Assembly (NCBI RefSeq): GCF_004801405.1
Contig: NZ_SSOB01000031.1
Location: forward strand, 1-64,000
DNA from: Cohnella fermenti
Lineage (GTDB): Bacteria > Bacillota > Bacilli > Paenibacillales > Paenibacillaceae
Length of the DNA: 64,000 bases
Direction: 5' to 3'
Shown here: one piece after another, positions 31,295-40,170 of the stretch
How the letters are laid out: each line of letters begins with the position of its first letter
How positions within the stretch are numbered: position 1 is the stretch's first letter
Program-made: the position numbers and the translations under genes
Notes under the pieces: generated by a model
Told to the model about the DNA's origin: nothing
The model's input: the letters and a program-made list of their open reading frames with translations, nothing else
The model's database searches: none

Positions 31295-33982
31295 ATGGAA
31301 ACCGACAAGCAGAAAGTGCTGCTCATCGACGGGAACAGCATCGTGAACCGGGCGTTCTATGCGATGCCGCCGCTGACGAACAGCAGCGGGCTGCATACGA
31401 ACGCGGTATTCGGCTTCACGACGATGCTTCTTAAGGTAATCGAGGAGGAGAAGCCGACCCACCTGCTGGTCGCCTTCGATGCCGGCAAGATCACGTTCCG
31501 CCACGAAGGGTATGCGGAGTACAAGGGCGGCCGCCAGAAGACGCCGCCGGAGCTGTCGGAGCAGTTCCCGCTGCTCAAGGAATTGATCGGGGCGTTCTCC
31601 ATTCGGCAGTTCGAGCTTCCCGGCTATGAAGCCGATGACATTATAGGCACGCTCGCAAGGTTGGCGGAGGAACAAGGGCAGACGGCAACCATCGTCTCCG
31701 GGGACAAGGACATGCTCCAGCTTGCTTCGGACGGCGTCACGGTGCTGCTGACGCGCAAGGGAGTGAGCGAGGTCGAGCGGTTCACCCCGGACGAGATTGC
31801 GAGGCAATACGACGGCCTGACGCCGAATCAGATCATCGATCTCAAGGGGCTTATGGGCGATACGTCCGACAACATTCCCGGCATTCCCGGAATCGGTCCG
31901 AAGACGGCGCTGAAGCTGCTCGCCGACTACGGCACGGTGGAGAACGTTCTGGAGCATGCGGACGAGATCAAGGGCAAGGTCGGCGACAATGTGCGCAGCC
32001 ACGCCGATTCCGCGCGGATGAGCAAGAAGCTGGCGACGATCTTCCGCGAGGTTCCGATGGACTGGACGTGGGAGCAGTTGGCATGGAGCGGCTACGAGGC
32101 GGACAAGCTGGCCGCCGGCTTGCGGAAGCTCGAGTTCAAGTCGCTGATCGAGCGGCTGGACTTGTATGCCGCCGGAACGGGGGCGGCCGGGGGATCGGGA
32201 GCGGAGGCGGAACCCGCCGAGCTTCTTGTGTACCAGGCCGTTGAGAACGAGGCGGCTTGGGCCAAGCTGAACGGAGATTTGCAGGCGGCGGATCTTGTCA
32301 TTGTCGAGTCGCACGGGGACAATCCGCATCAGAGCGAAGGCATCGCGCTTGCGGTGGCGACGCCGGAACGAAGCTACATTGTGTCGTACGAGCAATTGAC
32401 AGGCCCGGAGGCGGCCAAGCTGCGCGAGTGGCTGGCCGACGAGGGCGCGGCCAAGACGGGGTACGATCTCCACCGCGCGGAGCTGGTGCTGGCGCGGTCC
32501 GGCATCGTGCTGCGCGGCCAGCAGTTCGACGTGCAGCTTGCCGCTTACCTGCTCGACCCGACCGAGGCGGACCCTTCCCTGGCGGGGCTGCTTCAGCGCC
32601 ACGGGCTGCGGACGATCCCGCCGGACGAGGCGGTATACGGCAAGGGAGCCAAGTTCAGGCTGCCGGGGCCGGATGCCCTGCGCGCGCATCTGGCGGCGAA
32701 GGCCGGTGCGGTTCGGCGCCTCGCGAAGCCGCTGGCGGAGGAGCTGGACGAGAGCGGGATGCGGACGCTCTACTATGAGCTGGAGCAGCCGCTCGCCGTT
32801 ATTCTTGCCGGAATGGAGAAGCTCGGCATTACGACGAAGGCGGAAGCGCTGGAGGAGCTCGGCAAGGAGTTCCAGGTCGGCATCGAGAGCATGATGGCGA
32901 GCGTCCACCGCCATGCCGGCATGGAATTCAACATCGGCTCGACCAAGCAGCTCGGCGAAGTGCTGTTCGACAAGCTCGGACTGCCTTCCGGCCGCAAGAC
33001 GAAGACGGGCTACTCGACCGATGCGGAGGTGCTCGAGCGTCTCGCTCCGTATCATGAGATCGTGCAGCTTATTCTGAATTACCGAACGCTGACGAAGCTG
33101 CAATCGACCTATATCGAAGGGCTGCTGAAGGAAATTCGGCCGGAGGACGGGAAGATCCACACCTTCTTCCGCCAGACGATCGCCGCGACGGGACGGCTCA
33201 GCAGCCAGTTCCCGAACCTGCAGAACATCCCGATTCGGCTTGAGGAAGGGCGGCAGATCCGGAAGGCGTTCGTCCCTTCGGAAGCCGGCTGGCTTATTCT
33301 CGCGGCGGACTACTCGCAGATCGAGCTGCGCGTTCTTGCGCATATCTCGGGAGACGAGGGACTGAAGGAAGCGTTCCGCAACGAGATGGATATCCATACG
33401 AAGACGGCGATGGACGTGTTCGGAGTGACGCCGGAGCAGGTCGATTCGAATATGCGCCGGCAGGCGAAGGCGGTCAACTTCGGCATCGTCTACGGCATCA
33501 GCGATTACGGCTTGTCGCAGAATCTGAACATTACGCGGAAGGAAGCGGGCGACTTCATCGAGCAGTACCTGAGCGCGTTCCCCGGCGTCCGGAGATACAT
33601 GGACGACATCAAGGAGCAGGCGCGCCGGGACGGCTACGTGACGACGCTGCTCGGGCGCCGCCGCTACCTGCCGGACATCAAGGCGTCGAACTTCAATCTG
33701 CGTTCGTTCGCCGAACGCACGGCGATGAATACGCCGATCCAAGGAACGGCCGCCGACATTATCAAGTTCGCGATGGTGAGAATGGACGAAGCGCTCAAGT
33801 CGCGGAAGCTTAGAAGCCGAATGCTGCTTCAGGTGCATGACGAACTTGTGTTCGAGGTGCCGCCGGAGGAGCTTGAGACGATGAAGGCGATCGTGCCTGC
33901 CATCATGGCCGAGGCGTTCCCGCTCGATGTCCCGCTGAAGGCGGACGTCAATGTCGGCACGAATTGGTATGAAGCCAAATAA
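31295..33982 (+). CDS. polA: DNA polymerase I
   Basis: The protein has 895 residues from ATG 31295 (METDKQKVLLIDGNSIVNRA), with AAGGTGG upstream. Residues about 1-290 are the 5'-3' exonuclease with its acidic cluster and GIPGIGPKTALKLL helix-hairpin-helix. The middle domain corresponds to the 3'-5' exonuclease but lacks the DTET-type acidic motif (it reads VIVESHGDN), so proofreading is predicted absent, as in Bacillus Pol I. The polymerase domain has motif A (AADYSQIELRVLAHI), motif B (RRQAKAVNFGIVYG) and motif C (LQVHDELVFEV). It fills gaps after primer removal and repair. It is followed by mutM, the usual order in this family. Confidence 0.97.
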   Translation: METDKQKVLLIDGNSIVNRAFYAMPPLTNSSGLHTNAVFGFTTMLLKVIEEEKPTHLLVAFDAGKITFRHEGYAEYKGGRQKTPPELSEQFPLLKELIGAFSIRQFELPGYEADDIIGTLARLAEEQGQTATIVSGDKDMLQLASDGVTVLLTRKGVSEVERFTPDEIARQYDGLTPNQIIDLKGLMGDTSDNIPGIPGIGPKTALKLLADYGTVENVLEHADEIKGKVGDNVRSHADSARMSKKLATIFREVPMDWTWEQLAWSGYEADKLAAGLRKLEFKSLIERLDLYAAGTGAAGGSGAEAEPAELLVYQAVENEAAWAKLNGDLQAADLVIVESHGDNPHQSEGIALAVATPERSYIVSYEQLTGPEAAKLREWLADEGAAKTGYDLHRAELVLARSGIVLRGQQFDVQLAAYLLDPTEADPSLAGLLQRHGLRTIPPDEAVYGKGAKFRLPGPDALRAHLAAKAGAVRRLAKPLAEELDESGMRTLYYELEQPLAVILAGMEKLGITTKAEALEELGKEFQVGIESMMASVHRHAGMEFNIGSTKQLGEVLFDKLGLPSGRKTKTGYSTDAEVLERLAPYHEIVQLILNYRTLTKLQSTYIEGLLKEIRPEDGKIHTFFRQTIAATGRLSSQFPNLQNIPIRLEEGRQIRKAFVPSEAGWLILAADYSQIELRVLAHISGDEGLKEAFRNEMDIHTKTAMDVFGVTPEQVDSNMRRQAKAVNFGIVYGISDYGLSQNLNITRKEAGDFIEQYLSAFPGVRRYMDDIKEQARRDGYVTTLLGRRRYLPDIKASNFNLRSFAERTAMNTPIQGTAADIIKFAMVRMDEALKSRKLRSRMLLQVHDELVFEVPPEELETMKAIVPAIMAEAFPLDVPLKADVNVGTNWYEAK

Positions 33983-33997
33983 AGGCATTGCCGTCTT

Positions 33998-34025
33998 GCG
34001 GCCTGAACCGGGTGGTTCAGGCCGC
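33998..34025 (+). terminator. Hairpin after polA
   Basis: GCGGCCTGAACC (33998-34009) and GGTTCAGGCCGC (34014-34025) are perfectly complementary, loop 4. Only TTCT follows, so it is a weak intrinsic terminator. A TATAAT at 34036-34041 may give mutM its own -10, but no matching -35 is evident. Confidence 0.65.
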
Positions 34026-34089
34026 TTCTATGCGTTATAATTAATAGGATAAGCAAAAAGTCAAGAGAGAGAAAGAGAGGGGAACAGCG

Positions 34090-35034
34090 ATGCCGGAGTT
34101 GCCGGAGGTCGAGACGGTATGCCGCACCTTGAATAGCCTTATCGTCGGGAAGACGATCGGGCGAGTGACGGTAAGCTTGCCCCGAATTATTCAGAAGCCC
34201 GACGATCCGCAATTGTTCGCTGCCCTGCTCGAGGGGCGAACCTTCCTTGGAGTGGAGAGAAGAGGGAAGTTTATCCGCTTGCTCCTCGACGGAATCGTTC
34301 TCGTGTCTCACCTGCGAATGGAAGGGCGATACGGGCTTTACCGGGAGGAAGAGCCCGTCGAAGTTCATACTCATGTTATTTTCCACTTTACGGATGGAAC
34401 CGCGCTGCGATACAAGGACGTTCGCCAATTCGGAACGATGCACTTGTTCGAGCCGGGGATGGAGCTGCGGTCCGCCCCGCTGAAGAAGCTCGGGCTCGAG
34501 CCGCTCGACGAGGCGTTCACTGCCGATGCGTTCGCGCGCGCGATCGAACGTCGGACCACCAAGATCAAGCCGCTGCTCTTGAACCAGGAGGTCATCGTCG
34601 GACTTGGCAATATCTACGTCGACGAGGCGCTTCACGAGGCGGGCATTCATCCCGAGAGGACGGCCGACGGCCTGAGCCGTTCCGAGCGGAAGCGGCTGCA
34701 TGAAGCGATCGTGTCCACGCTCCGCTCGGCGGTCGAAGCCGGCGGTTCCTCCATTAAATCTTATGTGAACGGACAGGGCGAGATGGGCATGTTCCAGCAT
34801 AAGCTAAGAGCATACGGACGAACCGGGGAGGCCTGCCGCAGGTGCGGCGGCGAGATCGTGAAGTTCGTGCTCGGAGGCCGAGGCACCCATGTGTGCCCGA
34901 AGTGCCAGAAGCCGCCGAAGCCGCTGGCCGGAACCGGCGCCGCGAAGCGCTTGACTCAGAACAATGCGGTGAAGAGAAGGCTGGACGGAATGCCGACGGG
35001 CGGGAAGAAGGCTTCTTCGGGCCAAGCACGCTGA
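34090..35034 (+). CDS. mutM: Formamidopyrimidine-DNA glycosylase
   Basis: The protein has 314 residues. It starts MPELPEVETV: after loss of Met, Pro is the Schiff-base nucleophile and Glu3 the acid. A lysine in RRGKFIRLLL, the H2TH region (LLLNQEVIVGLGNIYVDEAL) and the C-terminal zinc finger C-x2-C ... C-x2-C (CRRCGGEIVKF ... VCPKCQ) are complete. The zinc finger is followed by about 40 extra basic residues beyond the usual end. It removes 8-oxoguanine and ring-opened purines. Confidence 0.96.
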   Translation: MPELPEVETVCRTLNSLIVGKTIGRVTVSLPRIIQKPDDPQLFAALLEGRTFLGVERRGKFIRLLLDGIVLVSHLRMEGRYGLYREEEPVEVHTHVIFHFTDGTALRYKDVRQFGTMHLFEPGMELRSAPLKKLGLEPLDEAFTADAFARAIERRTTKIKPLLLNQEVIVGLGNIYVDEALHEAGIHPERTADGLSRSERKRLHEAIVSTLRSAVEAGGSSIKSYVNGQGEMGMFQHKLRAYGRTGEACRRCGGEIVKFVLGGRGTHVCPKCQKPPKPLAGTGAAKRLTQNNAVKRRLDGMPTGGKKASSGQAR

Positions 35035-35140
35035 CGCCGAGGGGGCAAGAAGGCCGGAATCTGCATAGGATGGAACAGAGCCGCAGCGGCGCAAGGCGCC
35101 GCGACCGGCCGAGGCTTCATGTATGCAGGAGGAACGCCCG

Positions 35141-35827
35141 ATGCACCCATACGGCATGTTATCCCTTATCCTGCTGTCCATGGCGGTCAGCCTGGACGGC
35201 TTCGGAGTCGGAATTACGTACGGCTTGCGCAAGATCCGGATTCCCGTCGTCTCGGTCCTGATCATCTCTATCTGTTCGGGACTCGTCATTCTGCTGTCGA
35301 TGCTGGTCGGCGTTGCGCTCTCATCCTGGCTGTCCCCGGACGGGGCGTCGGCGCTTGGGGCGATCATCCTGATTGCGATCGGAGGCTGGGCGCTGCTGCG
35401 CTTCATCCGCAATCGCGGGCAGGACGGAGAAGAGAGCGGGAACGAGGAGCCGAAGGAGGCTCCGGTGCCGCGGTCCGCCCAGAAGCGCGCTCTGATTACG
35501 CTGGAGATTCGAAGATTGGGCATCATCGTTCAGATTCTGCGCACCCCTTCCGTCGCCGACGTGGACCGCTCGGGCATCATAACGACGGGAGAAGCGTTCC
35601 TTCTCGGAATCGCGCTGTCGCTCGATGCGTTCGGGGCCGGGATCGGAGCCGCGCTTGTCGGATATCCGCCGCTCGTTACCGCCTTGCTGATCGCAACGAC
35701 AAGCGGCCTGTTCCTCTGGCTTGGAATGAGGGTAGGTTTTCTGGTGGCGGGAATGCGATGGGTAAGGCGCTTAAGCGTGCTTCCCGGCATTATTCTTATC
35801 GTTATGGGAATTATGAAGCTGTTATAG
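35141..35827 (+). CDS. ytaF: Sporulation membrane protein YtaF (MntP-like fold)
   Basis: The protein has 228 residues from ATG 35141 (MHPYGMLSLI), with AGGAGG 8 bases upstream; ATG 35123 lies before that site. About six helices occur in two similar halves, each with an acidic motif (MAVSLDGFGVGITYGLRK and ALSLDAFGAGIGAALVG). That resembles manganese exporter MntP. YtaF is required for efficient sporulation in Bacillus. It lies between mutM and coaE, the standard order in this group. Confidence 0.9.
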   Translation: MHPYGMLSLILLSMAVSLDGFGVGITYGLRKIRIPVVSVLIISICSGLVILLSMLVGVALSSWLSPDGASALGAIILIAIGGWALLRFIRNRGQDGEESGNEEPKEAPVPRSAQKRALITLEIRRLGIIVQILRTPSVADVDRSGIITTGEAFLLGIALSLDAFGAGIGAALVGYPPLVTALLIATTSGLFLWLGMRVGFLVAGMRWVRRLSVLPGIILIVMGIMKLL

Positions 35828-35847
35828 ACAAAGTCGAGGTGCCGAGC

Positions 35848-36444
35848 ATGAATATGGGATTGACCGGTGGGATCGCCACCGGCAAGAGCACCGTCAGCCG
35901 GCTGCTCGTGGAACGAGGCGCAGCCCTTGTGGATGCGGATCGAATTGCCCGGGAGGTCGTCGAGCCCGGGCAAGCTCCTCTTCGCCGGATCGCAGAGCGG
36001 TTCGGACAAGCCGTCCTGCTGGAGGACGGAACGCTGAACCGCAAGAGGCTCGGGGAGATCGTGTTCTCCGACCCCGCCGAACGCGCGGCTCTGGAGCAGA
36101 TTACCCATCCGGCGATTCGCGCCGTCATGAAGGACAAGATGGCCGCCTTCGAGCGTGAGGACCCGAAGCGTCTCGTTGTGGTCGACGTTCCTCTCTTGTA
36201 CGAATCGGGGCTCGAACCTCTTTTTCACAGAGTGATGGTCGTGTACGTGCCAAGGGAGCTCCAACTCGCTCGGCTGATGGAGAGGGATGGGCTGACTGCG
36301 GAGGCGGCAAGCCGCCGCTTGGGCGCCCAGATGGACATCGAGGAGAAGCGAAGGCGGGCGGATGACGTGATCGACAACTCGGGAAGCCTGGAGGATACGA
36401 TCCGGCAGCTCGATTCCTTCTGGCAGGAGCGCGGACTTCGATGA
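35848..36444 (+). CDS. coaE: Dephospho-CoA kinase
   Basis: The protein has 198 residues from ATG 35848 (MNMGLTGGIATGKSTVSRLL), with GAGGTG upstream. The P-loop is GGIATGKS (7-14). DADRIAREVV and VVVDVPLLYESGLE are the CoaE substrate and lid motifs. It phosphorylates dephospho-CoA in the last step of coenzyme A synthesis. The stop overlaps the next start (ATGA). Confidence 0.96.
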   Translation: MNMGLTGGIATGKSTVSRLLVERGAALVDADRIAREVVEPGQAPLRRIAERFGQAVLLEDGTLNRKRLGEIVFSDPAERAALEQITHPAIRAVMKDKMAAFEREDPKRLVVVDVPLLYESGLEPLFHRVMVVYVPRELQLARLMERDGLTAEAASRRLGAQMDIEEKRRRADDVIDNSGSLEDTIRQLDSFWQERGLR

Positions 36445-37019
36445 GGAAGGGACATGCCAAGCGCAGAAGAAGGTTGGTGCTTCTCCTGTTCCTTGTCGTT
36501 GTCGGACTGCTGTTTTACCAATCGGAGTGGCTTGGCAGAACGATTTATCCGATATATTATAAGGATGAAATTCAGCGAAGCGCCGATCGGTATCAGATCG
36601 ATCCGAAGCTGATCGCCGCCGTCATCCGTGTAGAATCGAATTACAAGGCGGGAGCGGTATCTCCGAAGGGTGCATTGGGAATTATGCAGGTCATGCCGGA
36701 GACGGCGCGTTGGATTCTCGAGAAGGAAGACTTCGGGGCGATCACGATCGAAGATATCGGCCGCAATCCCGAGGCGGGCATCCGGGTCGGAACGTGGTAC
36801 ATACAGGAGCTGCTGCGACAGTTCGACGGCAACCTGAACTTGAGCCTGGCCGCTTACAACGCCGGTCCCGGCAAGGTGAAGACATGGGTCGCGGAGCAGG
36901 TATGGGACGGGTCCGAGAAGCGAATCGCGGATATTCCGTACGGCGAGACGAGGCATTACGTGAAGAAGGTTCTGTATTATTACAACAAGTATCAGGAAGT
37001 TCATAAGGACTCATTCTAA
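36441..37019 (+). CDS. Lytic transglycosylase (SLT family), membrane-anchored
   Basis: The protein has 192 residues. ATG 36441 overlaps the coaE stop by four bases. A basic N-terminus and one hydrophobic helix (about 11-26) anchor it outside the membrane. The SLT domain carries catalytic Glu65 in AVIRVESNYKAGAVS, then GALGIMQVMPETARW and AAYNAGPGKVKTW. It cleaves peptidoglycan glycan strands with anhydro-muropeptide formation. It resembles YjbJ/Slt-type wall enzymes downstream of coaE in other Paenibacillaceae. Confidence 0.93.
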   Translation: MRKGHAKRRRRLVLLLFLVVVGLLFYQSEWLGRTIYPIYYKDEIQRSADRYQIDPKLIAAVIRVESNYKAGAVSPKGALGIMQVMPETARWILEKEDFGAITIEDIGRNPEAGIRVGTWYIQELLRQFDGNLNLSLAAYNAGPGKVKTWVAEQVWDGSEKRIADIPYGETRHYVKKVLYYYNKYQEVHKDSF

Positions 37020-37051
37020 GCTCGACAGCCGTCAGTCCGCAATGAGAAGAA

Positions 37052-37076
37052 CCTTGAAGCCGGCATGGCTTCAAGG
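37052..37076 (-). terminator. Terminator between transglycosylase and SASP genes
   Basis: CCTTGAAGCC (37052-37061) and GGCTTCAAGG (37067-37076) form a perfect 10-bp stem with a 5-base loop. Read leftwards it runs into TTCTTCTC, so it mainly ends the SASP transcript. Confidence 0.75.
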
Positions 37077-37099
37077 CCCTTCATGAAGAATGCGGATTG

Positions 37100-37318
37100 T
37101 TACTTGAATTGACCGGCAAGTTGCTGCTCGGCGATCTGAACCAGACGTTTGGTGATTTGTCCACCGATCGAGCCTGTGTCGCGGGTTACCATGTTGCCAT
37201 AGTAACCGTCTTGAGGAATCGCGATACCGAGTTCCTGCGCCACTTCGTACTTCAGTTGGTCCAGCGCGCCGATCGCTTGAGGGACGACCAGCGTGTTGCT
37301 GCGGGATCCTGCACCCAT
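37100..37318 (-). CDS. Alpha/beta-type small acid-soluble spore protein
   Basis: The protein has 72 residues. The two SASP signatures are present: KYEVAQELGIAI, which contains the germination-protease site, and GNMVTRDTGSIGGQITKRLV. GGAGGTGA lies upstream of the ATG. It coats spore DNA and protects it from UV and heat, and is degraded at germination. It is one of the best pointers that the host forms endospores. Expression would be under forespore sigma-G, but I did not identify the promoter with confidence. Confidence 0.95.
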   Translation of the reverse strand: MGAGSRSNTLVVPQAIGALDQLKYEVAQELGIAIPQDGYYGNMVTRDTGSIGGQITKRLVQIAEQQLAGQFK

Positions 37319-37454
37319 TGTTGTTCACCTCCTTGCGGTTGGTACAAGTATTATGTGCAGGAATGTCCGCGACATGTAGGAACGGCGTTGGCAATTATCG
37401 GATAACGTCGAAGAACAAAACAAAAGCGCGAATAGAGAGGAGATGAAGCAACGA

Positions 37455-37916
37455 GTGAAGTGCCCATTCTGCGATTACAACGGTACGAAGGTGCTTGATT
37501 CCCGGCCTGCGAACGACAACAAGTCGATCCGCCGCCGCAGAGAGTGCGAGCAATGCAGCAGACGGTTCACGACCTTCGAGATGGTCGAGGAGACGCCGCT
37601 GATCGTCATCAAGAAGGACGGGGGACGCGAAGAATTCAGCCGTGACAAGGTGCTGCGCGGCTTGCTGCGCTCCTGCGAGAAGCGCCCCGTGTCCATCGAA
37701 CAACTGGAGGTGATCGTCTCCAACGTGGAGCGCGATCTGCGCAATACCGCGAACCCGGAGATCGAGAGCCGCATCATCGGCGAATTGCTTATGGAACAGC
37801 TATACAACGTGGATGAAGTCGCTTACGTTCGCTTCGCTTCCGTTTATCGCCAGTTCAAGGACATCAATATGTTCCTGAAGGAACTGAACGTATTGATCAA
37901 CAAGCACGGCATTTAG
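37455..37916 (+). CDS. nrdR: Transcriptional repressor NrdR
   Basis: The protein has 153 residues from GTG 37455 (start VKCPFCDYNGTKV), which matches the usual NrdR start. ATG 37443 would add four residues. A zinc ribbon (CPFC ... CEQCSRRFTTFE) binds DNA, and the ATP-cone (IVIKKDGGREEFSRDKVLRG) senses ATP/dATP. It represses ribonucleotide reductase genes. A GAGAGGAG site lies upstream. Confidence 0.95.
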   Translation: MKCPFCDYNGTKVLDSRPANDNKSIRRRRECEQCSRRFTTFEMVEETPLIVIKKDGGREEFSRDKVLRGLLRSCEKRPVSIEQLEVIVSNVERDLRNTANPEIESRIIGELLMEQLYNVDEVAYVRFASVYRQFKDINMFLKELNVLINKHGI

Positions 37917-38131
37917 CCTGCAGCGCAGCGGGCGGCAGGCGCTCCGCCGGGGCTCCGGGAGGAAGGAGGCCCAGGGGAAGCTAAGTTCTCCGGGAGGTTC
38001 TCCAAGAGCTTATGCGGGGCGCCGACCTGTCGTCTTCCAATCTGAAGTCGGATGTGCATTGGCAGCATTTGCACATAACAAGCCAACTGGGCCAATCGGC
38101 AAAAAAGTTCGTCCATATGCTCGAAAATCCG

Positions 38132-38161
38132 TTGACACCCCGTAGGGCCGTATGATACACT
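38132..38161 (+). promoter_or_regulatory. Sigma-A promoter of the tRNA cluster
   Basis: TTGACA at 38132-38137 and TACACT at 38156-38161, with an extended -10 TG. The spacing of 18 is one more than ideal. The first tRNA begins 33 bases later. The stretch from 37917 to here shows no gene. Confidence 0.7.
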
Positions 38162-38193
38162 CATTCTTGTCGCCAAGAGAGGCAAGGCATTAC

Positions 38194-38269
38194 GGGCCCA
38201 TAGCTCAGCTGGGAGAGCGCATCGCTGGCAGCGATGAGGTCAGGGGTTCGATCCCCCTTGGGTCCACCA
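38194..38269 (+). tRNA. tRNA-Ala (GGC)
   Basis: The 76-nt cloverleaf includes encoded CCA. The acceptor is GGGCCCA/TGGGTCC with one G-T pair. The anticodon arm CATCG-CTGGCAG-CGATG gives anticodon GGC. The T-loop is TTCGATC. Confidence 0.97.
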
Positions 38270-38286
38270 AATAAGCCTAACGATGT

Positions 38287-38362
<76 letters not shown>

Positions 38363-38404
38363 GTCCCTTTCATTAGGCGCAGGCAAGACGGAATGACAGG
38401 ATAT

Positions 38405-38480
<76 letters not shown>

Positions 38481-38519
38481 TTCATTTCCGAATGGCCCGG
38501 TGGCACAACTTCATAATAT

Positions 38520-38595
<76 letters not shown>

Positions 38596-38610
38596 GCTTC
38601 TTAAACCGAA

Positions 38611-38632
38611 ACGGCAGCGATGCCGTTTTTTT
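38611..38632 (+). terminator. Intrinsic terminator of the tRNA cluster
   Basis: ACGGCA (38611-38616) pairs with TGCCGT (38621-38626) around a GCGA tetraloop, with flanking AA/TT extension and a seven-base T-run. Confidence 0.9.
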
Positions 38633-38715
38633 AGCATTTACGCCTGTGAGCGCCAATTATTGCAGGTGTTTAATGAATACACTCCCGCAGCCGGATGTCT
38701 TTGTCAATTGTTGTA

Positions 38716-38744
38716 TTGACCTGGATCTTCCGGTTGTCTATAAT
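38716..38744 (+). promoter_or_regulatory. Near-consensus sigma-A promoter of the tRNA-like unit
   Basis: TTGACC at 38716-38721, a spacer of exactly 17, and TATAAT at 38739-38744. Transcription would start near 38751, within a few bases of the degenerate tRNA's 5' end at 38754. Confidence 0.75.
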
Positions 38745-38753
38745 TGAGACTAT

Positions 38754-38829
38754 GTAACCGACCAAGACGAAGGGGCGCTTCGCTGGCAGCCATAGAGGTC
38801 AGCGGTCCGACCCCGCCAAGGTTCCACCA
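38754..38829 (+). pseudogene. Degenerate tRNA-Ala(GGC)-like sequence
   Basis: The sequence is exactly 76 nt, like the intact tRNA-Ala at 38194. It ends in CCA and keeps the anticodon loop CTGGCAG. The acceptor still pairs in part (GTAACC with GGTTCC, one mismatch). The T-stem is changed to GCGG/CCGC with pairing kept. The D-arm and the anticodon stem no longer pair properly. It has a near-consensus promoter just before it and a hairpin with T-run just after it. It is either a decaying tRNA gene or a tRNA-like RNA with another role. Confidence 0.6.
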
Positions 38830-38842
38830 TATACGATGATCC

Positions 38843-38867
38843 AACCCTTCCATAGACAGGGTTTTTC
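38843..38867 (+). terminator. Terminator after the tRNA-like sequence
   Basis: AACCCT (38843-38848) pairs with AGGGTT (38858-38863), followed by TTTCTTG. It lies 14 bases beyond the CCA of the tRNA-like unit. The rest of 38596-38965 shows nothing further. Confidence 0.65.
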
Positions 38868-38965
38868 TTGTTTATTTAGATTTTTTCAAACTCCTGCCTA
38901 CTTACTCCATCTCATGCGTAGCGCCCTTATTCGGCAACGGAACAGCCTGCAAGGAGGATATCTTG

Positions 38966-40108
38966 GTGAGAGTTCTATTGGTCGACGATGAACCATTGGC
39001 CTTGACCGGGCTTCGAATGGCAATAGAGAGCGAATTCGGCGATATGGAGATCGTAGCTGCGTATTCGAATCCGACGGAGGTCATTGCGGGCGCAATGGAG
39101 CATGGTCCGGATGTCGTATTCCTGGATATCCATATGCCCGAGATAGATGGGCTGAAGCTCGCCAGACAGCTTCAAGCGATCGTACAGGGTATTGAAATCG
39201 TATTCATTACCAGCTACGACCAGTATGCGATTCGCGCATTCGAGCTCTATGCTCTGGACTATATCATGAAGCCGGTGGAGAGACAGCGTTTGATCCAGAC
39301 CGTCATGCGCGTCAAAGAAAAGCTGAATTGGAAAGGTTCGCTGAAACCGCCGAAGCCGGATTCGGCCTGGATTTGCTGCTTTGACCGAATCCGATTCCGA
39401 CACCCCGGAATGGAGTCGCAGATTGTGAAGTGGCGAACGAGCAGGGCGCAGGAATTGTTCGCCTACCTGCTCCTTCATAGAAACCGGACGGTCAGTCGCA
39501 GCTCACTGCTTGAACTGTTATGGCCTGATATTGAGGAGACGAATACGGTGCAGCATCTCTATACGGAGATTTACCACGTCCGTCAAACCTTAAAGCGATA
39601 TAAGATGGACATGATTTCTATTCAAGCCGGAGAACTGGAGGCCGGATATCGGCTGGATATCGGTGAAGCGCGAGTGGATACGGAGGCGTGGGAACACACC
39701 GTGAAGCAATTGGGGCCACTTGATGCGAGTACGGTCGATGCTTATGAACGCGCGCTGCACTCTTATGAAGGCATATATCTTGGGCAAAATGATTATGTTT
39801 GGGCGGAGCACGAACGGGAACGTCTGCGATTGATTTGGCTGTATAATATGACCCGATTAAGCGAGTTCTATGAACAGCACGGAATGCAAGACAAGGCTAT
39901 TCAAGTGAATAGGCGTGTTCAGGACCTGTATCCGGAAGAGGAGGCCTGCTACTTCGCGCTTATGAAATTGTTCGATTCCATCGGCAATAAGATCGAAGTG
40001 GAGGAACAATACTTGCTTCTTCGAACGAGGTTGGGAAGCGAGTTGGAGCTGCCGATCGGCGCTCATATCGTTCGCTGGTACGAACAGTGGAAATTGACTG
40101 CCGTATGA
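38966..40108 (+). CDS. Response regulator with SARP/BTAD-like output domain
   Basis: The protein has 380 residues from GTG 38966, with AAGGAGG 8 bases upstream; TTG 38963 is the alternative. The receiver domain (1-120) has phospho-acceptor D54 (VFLDIHMPEIDG), the acidic pair D7/D8 and lysine in YIMKPVERQ. It is followed by a winged-helix part (WRTSRAQELFAYLLLHRNRT ... LLELLWPDIEETNTVQHLYT) and a helical BTAD region, ending WYEQWKLTAV. This resembles the LytTR-free regulators of Paenibacillus that combine REC and BTAD. Its stop overlaps an ATG of the kinase gene (ATGA), so the two form a two-component pair. Confidence 0.9.
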   Translation: MRVLLVDDEPLALTGLRMAIESEFGDMEIVAAYSNPTEVIAGAMEHGPDVVFLDIHMPEIDGLKLARQLQAIVQGIEIVFITSYDQYAIRAFELYALDYIMKPVERQRLIQTVMRVKEKLNWKGSLKPPKPDSAWICCFDRIRFRHPGMESQIVKWRTSRAQELFAYLLLHRNRTVSRSSLLELLWPDIEETNTVQHLYTEIYHVRQTLKRYKMDMISIQAGELEAGYRLDIGEARVDTEAWEHTVKQLGPLDASTVDAYERALHSYEGIYLGQNDYVWAEHERERLRLIWLYNMTRLSEFYEQHGMQDKAIQVNRRVQDLYPEEEACYFALMKLFDSIGNKIEVEEQYLLLRTRLGSELELPIGAHIVRWYEQWKLTAV

Positions 40109-40170
40109 AACGGCTCATTCGATTTTTTTTGCCTTATTGACTCTTTTTTCTCGTCCTTGTATTAATTGGC

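Noticed and set aside
31268..33988. A 906-residue leftward reading frame opposite polA
   Set aside because: It mirrors polA codon structure (GC-rich third positions leave the opposite strand open), lacks a start signal and has Arg/Leu-rich composition without any recognisable domain.
38754..38829. A functional second tRNA-Ala
   Set aside because: The D-arm and anticodon stem do not pair, so a normal translation role is unlikely. It is reported as a tRNA-like sequence instead.
40138..40140. TGA read as selenocysteine
   Set aside because: The codon lies in a membrane helix with no redox motif, and no selenocysteine insertion hairpin is evident after it. A mutated Trp codon is more likely.
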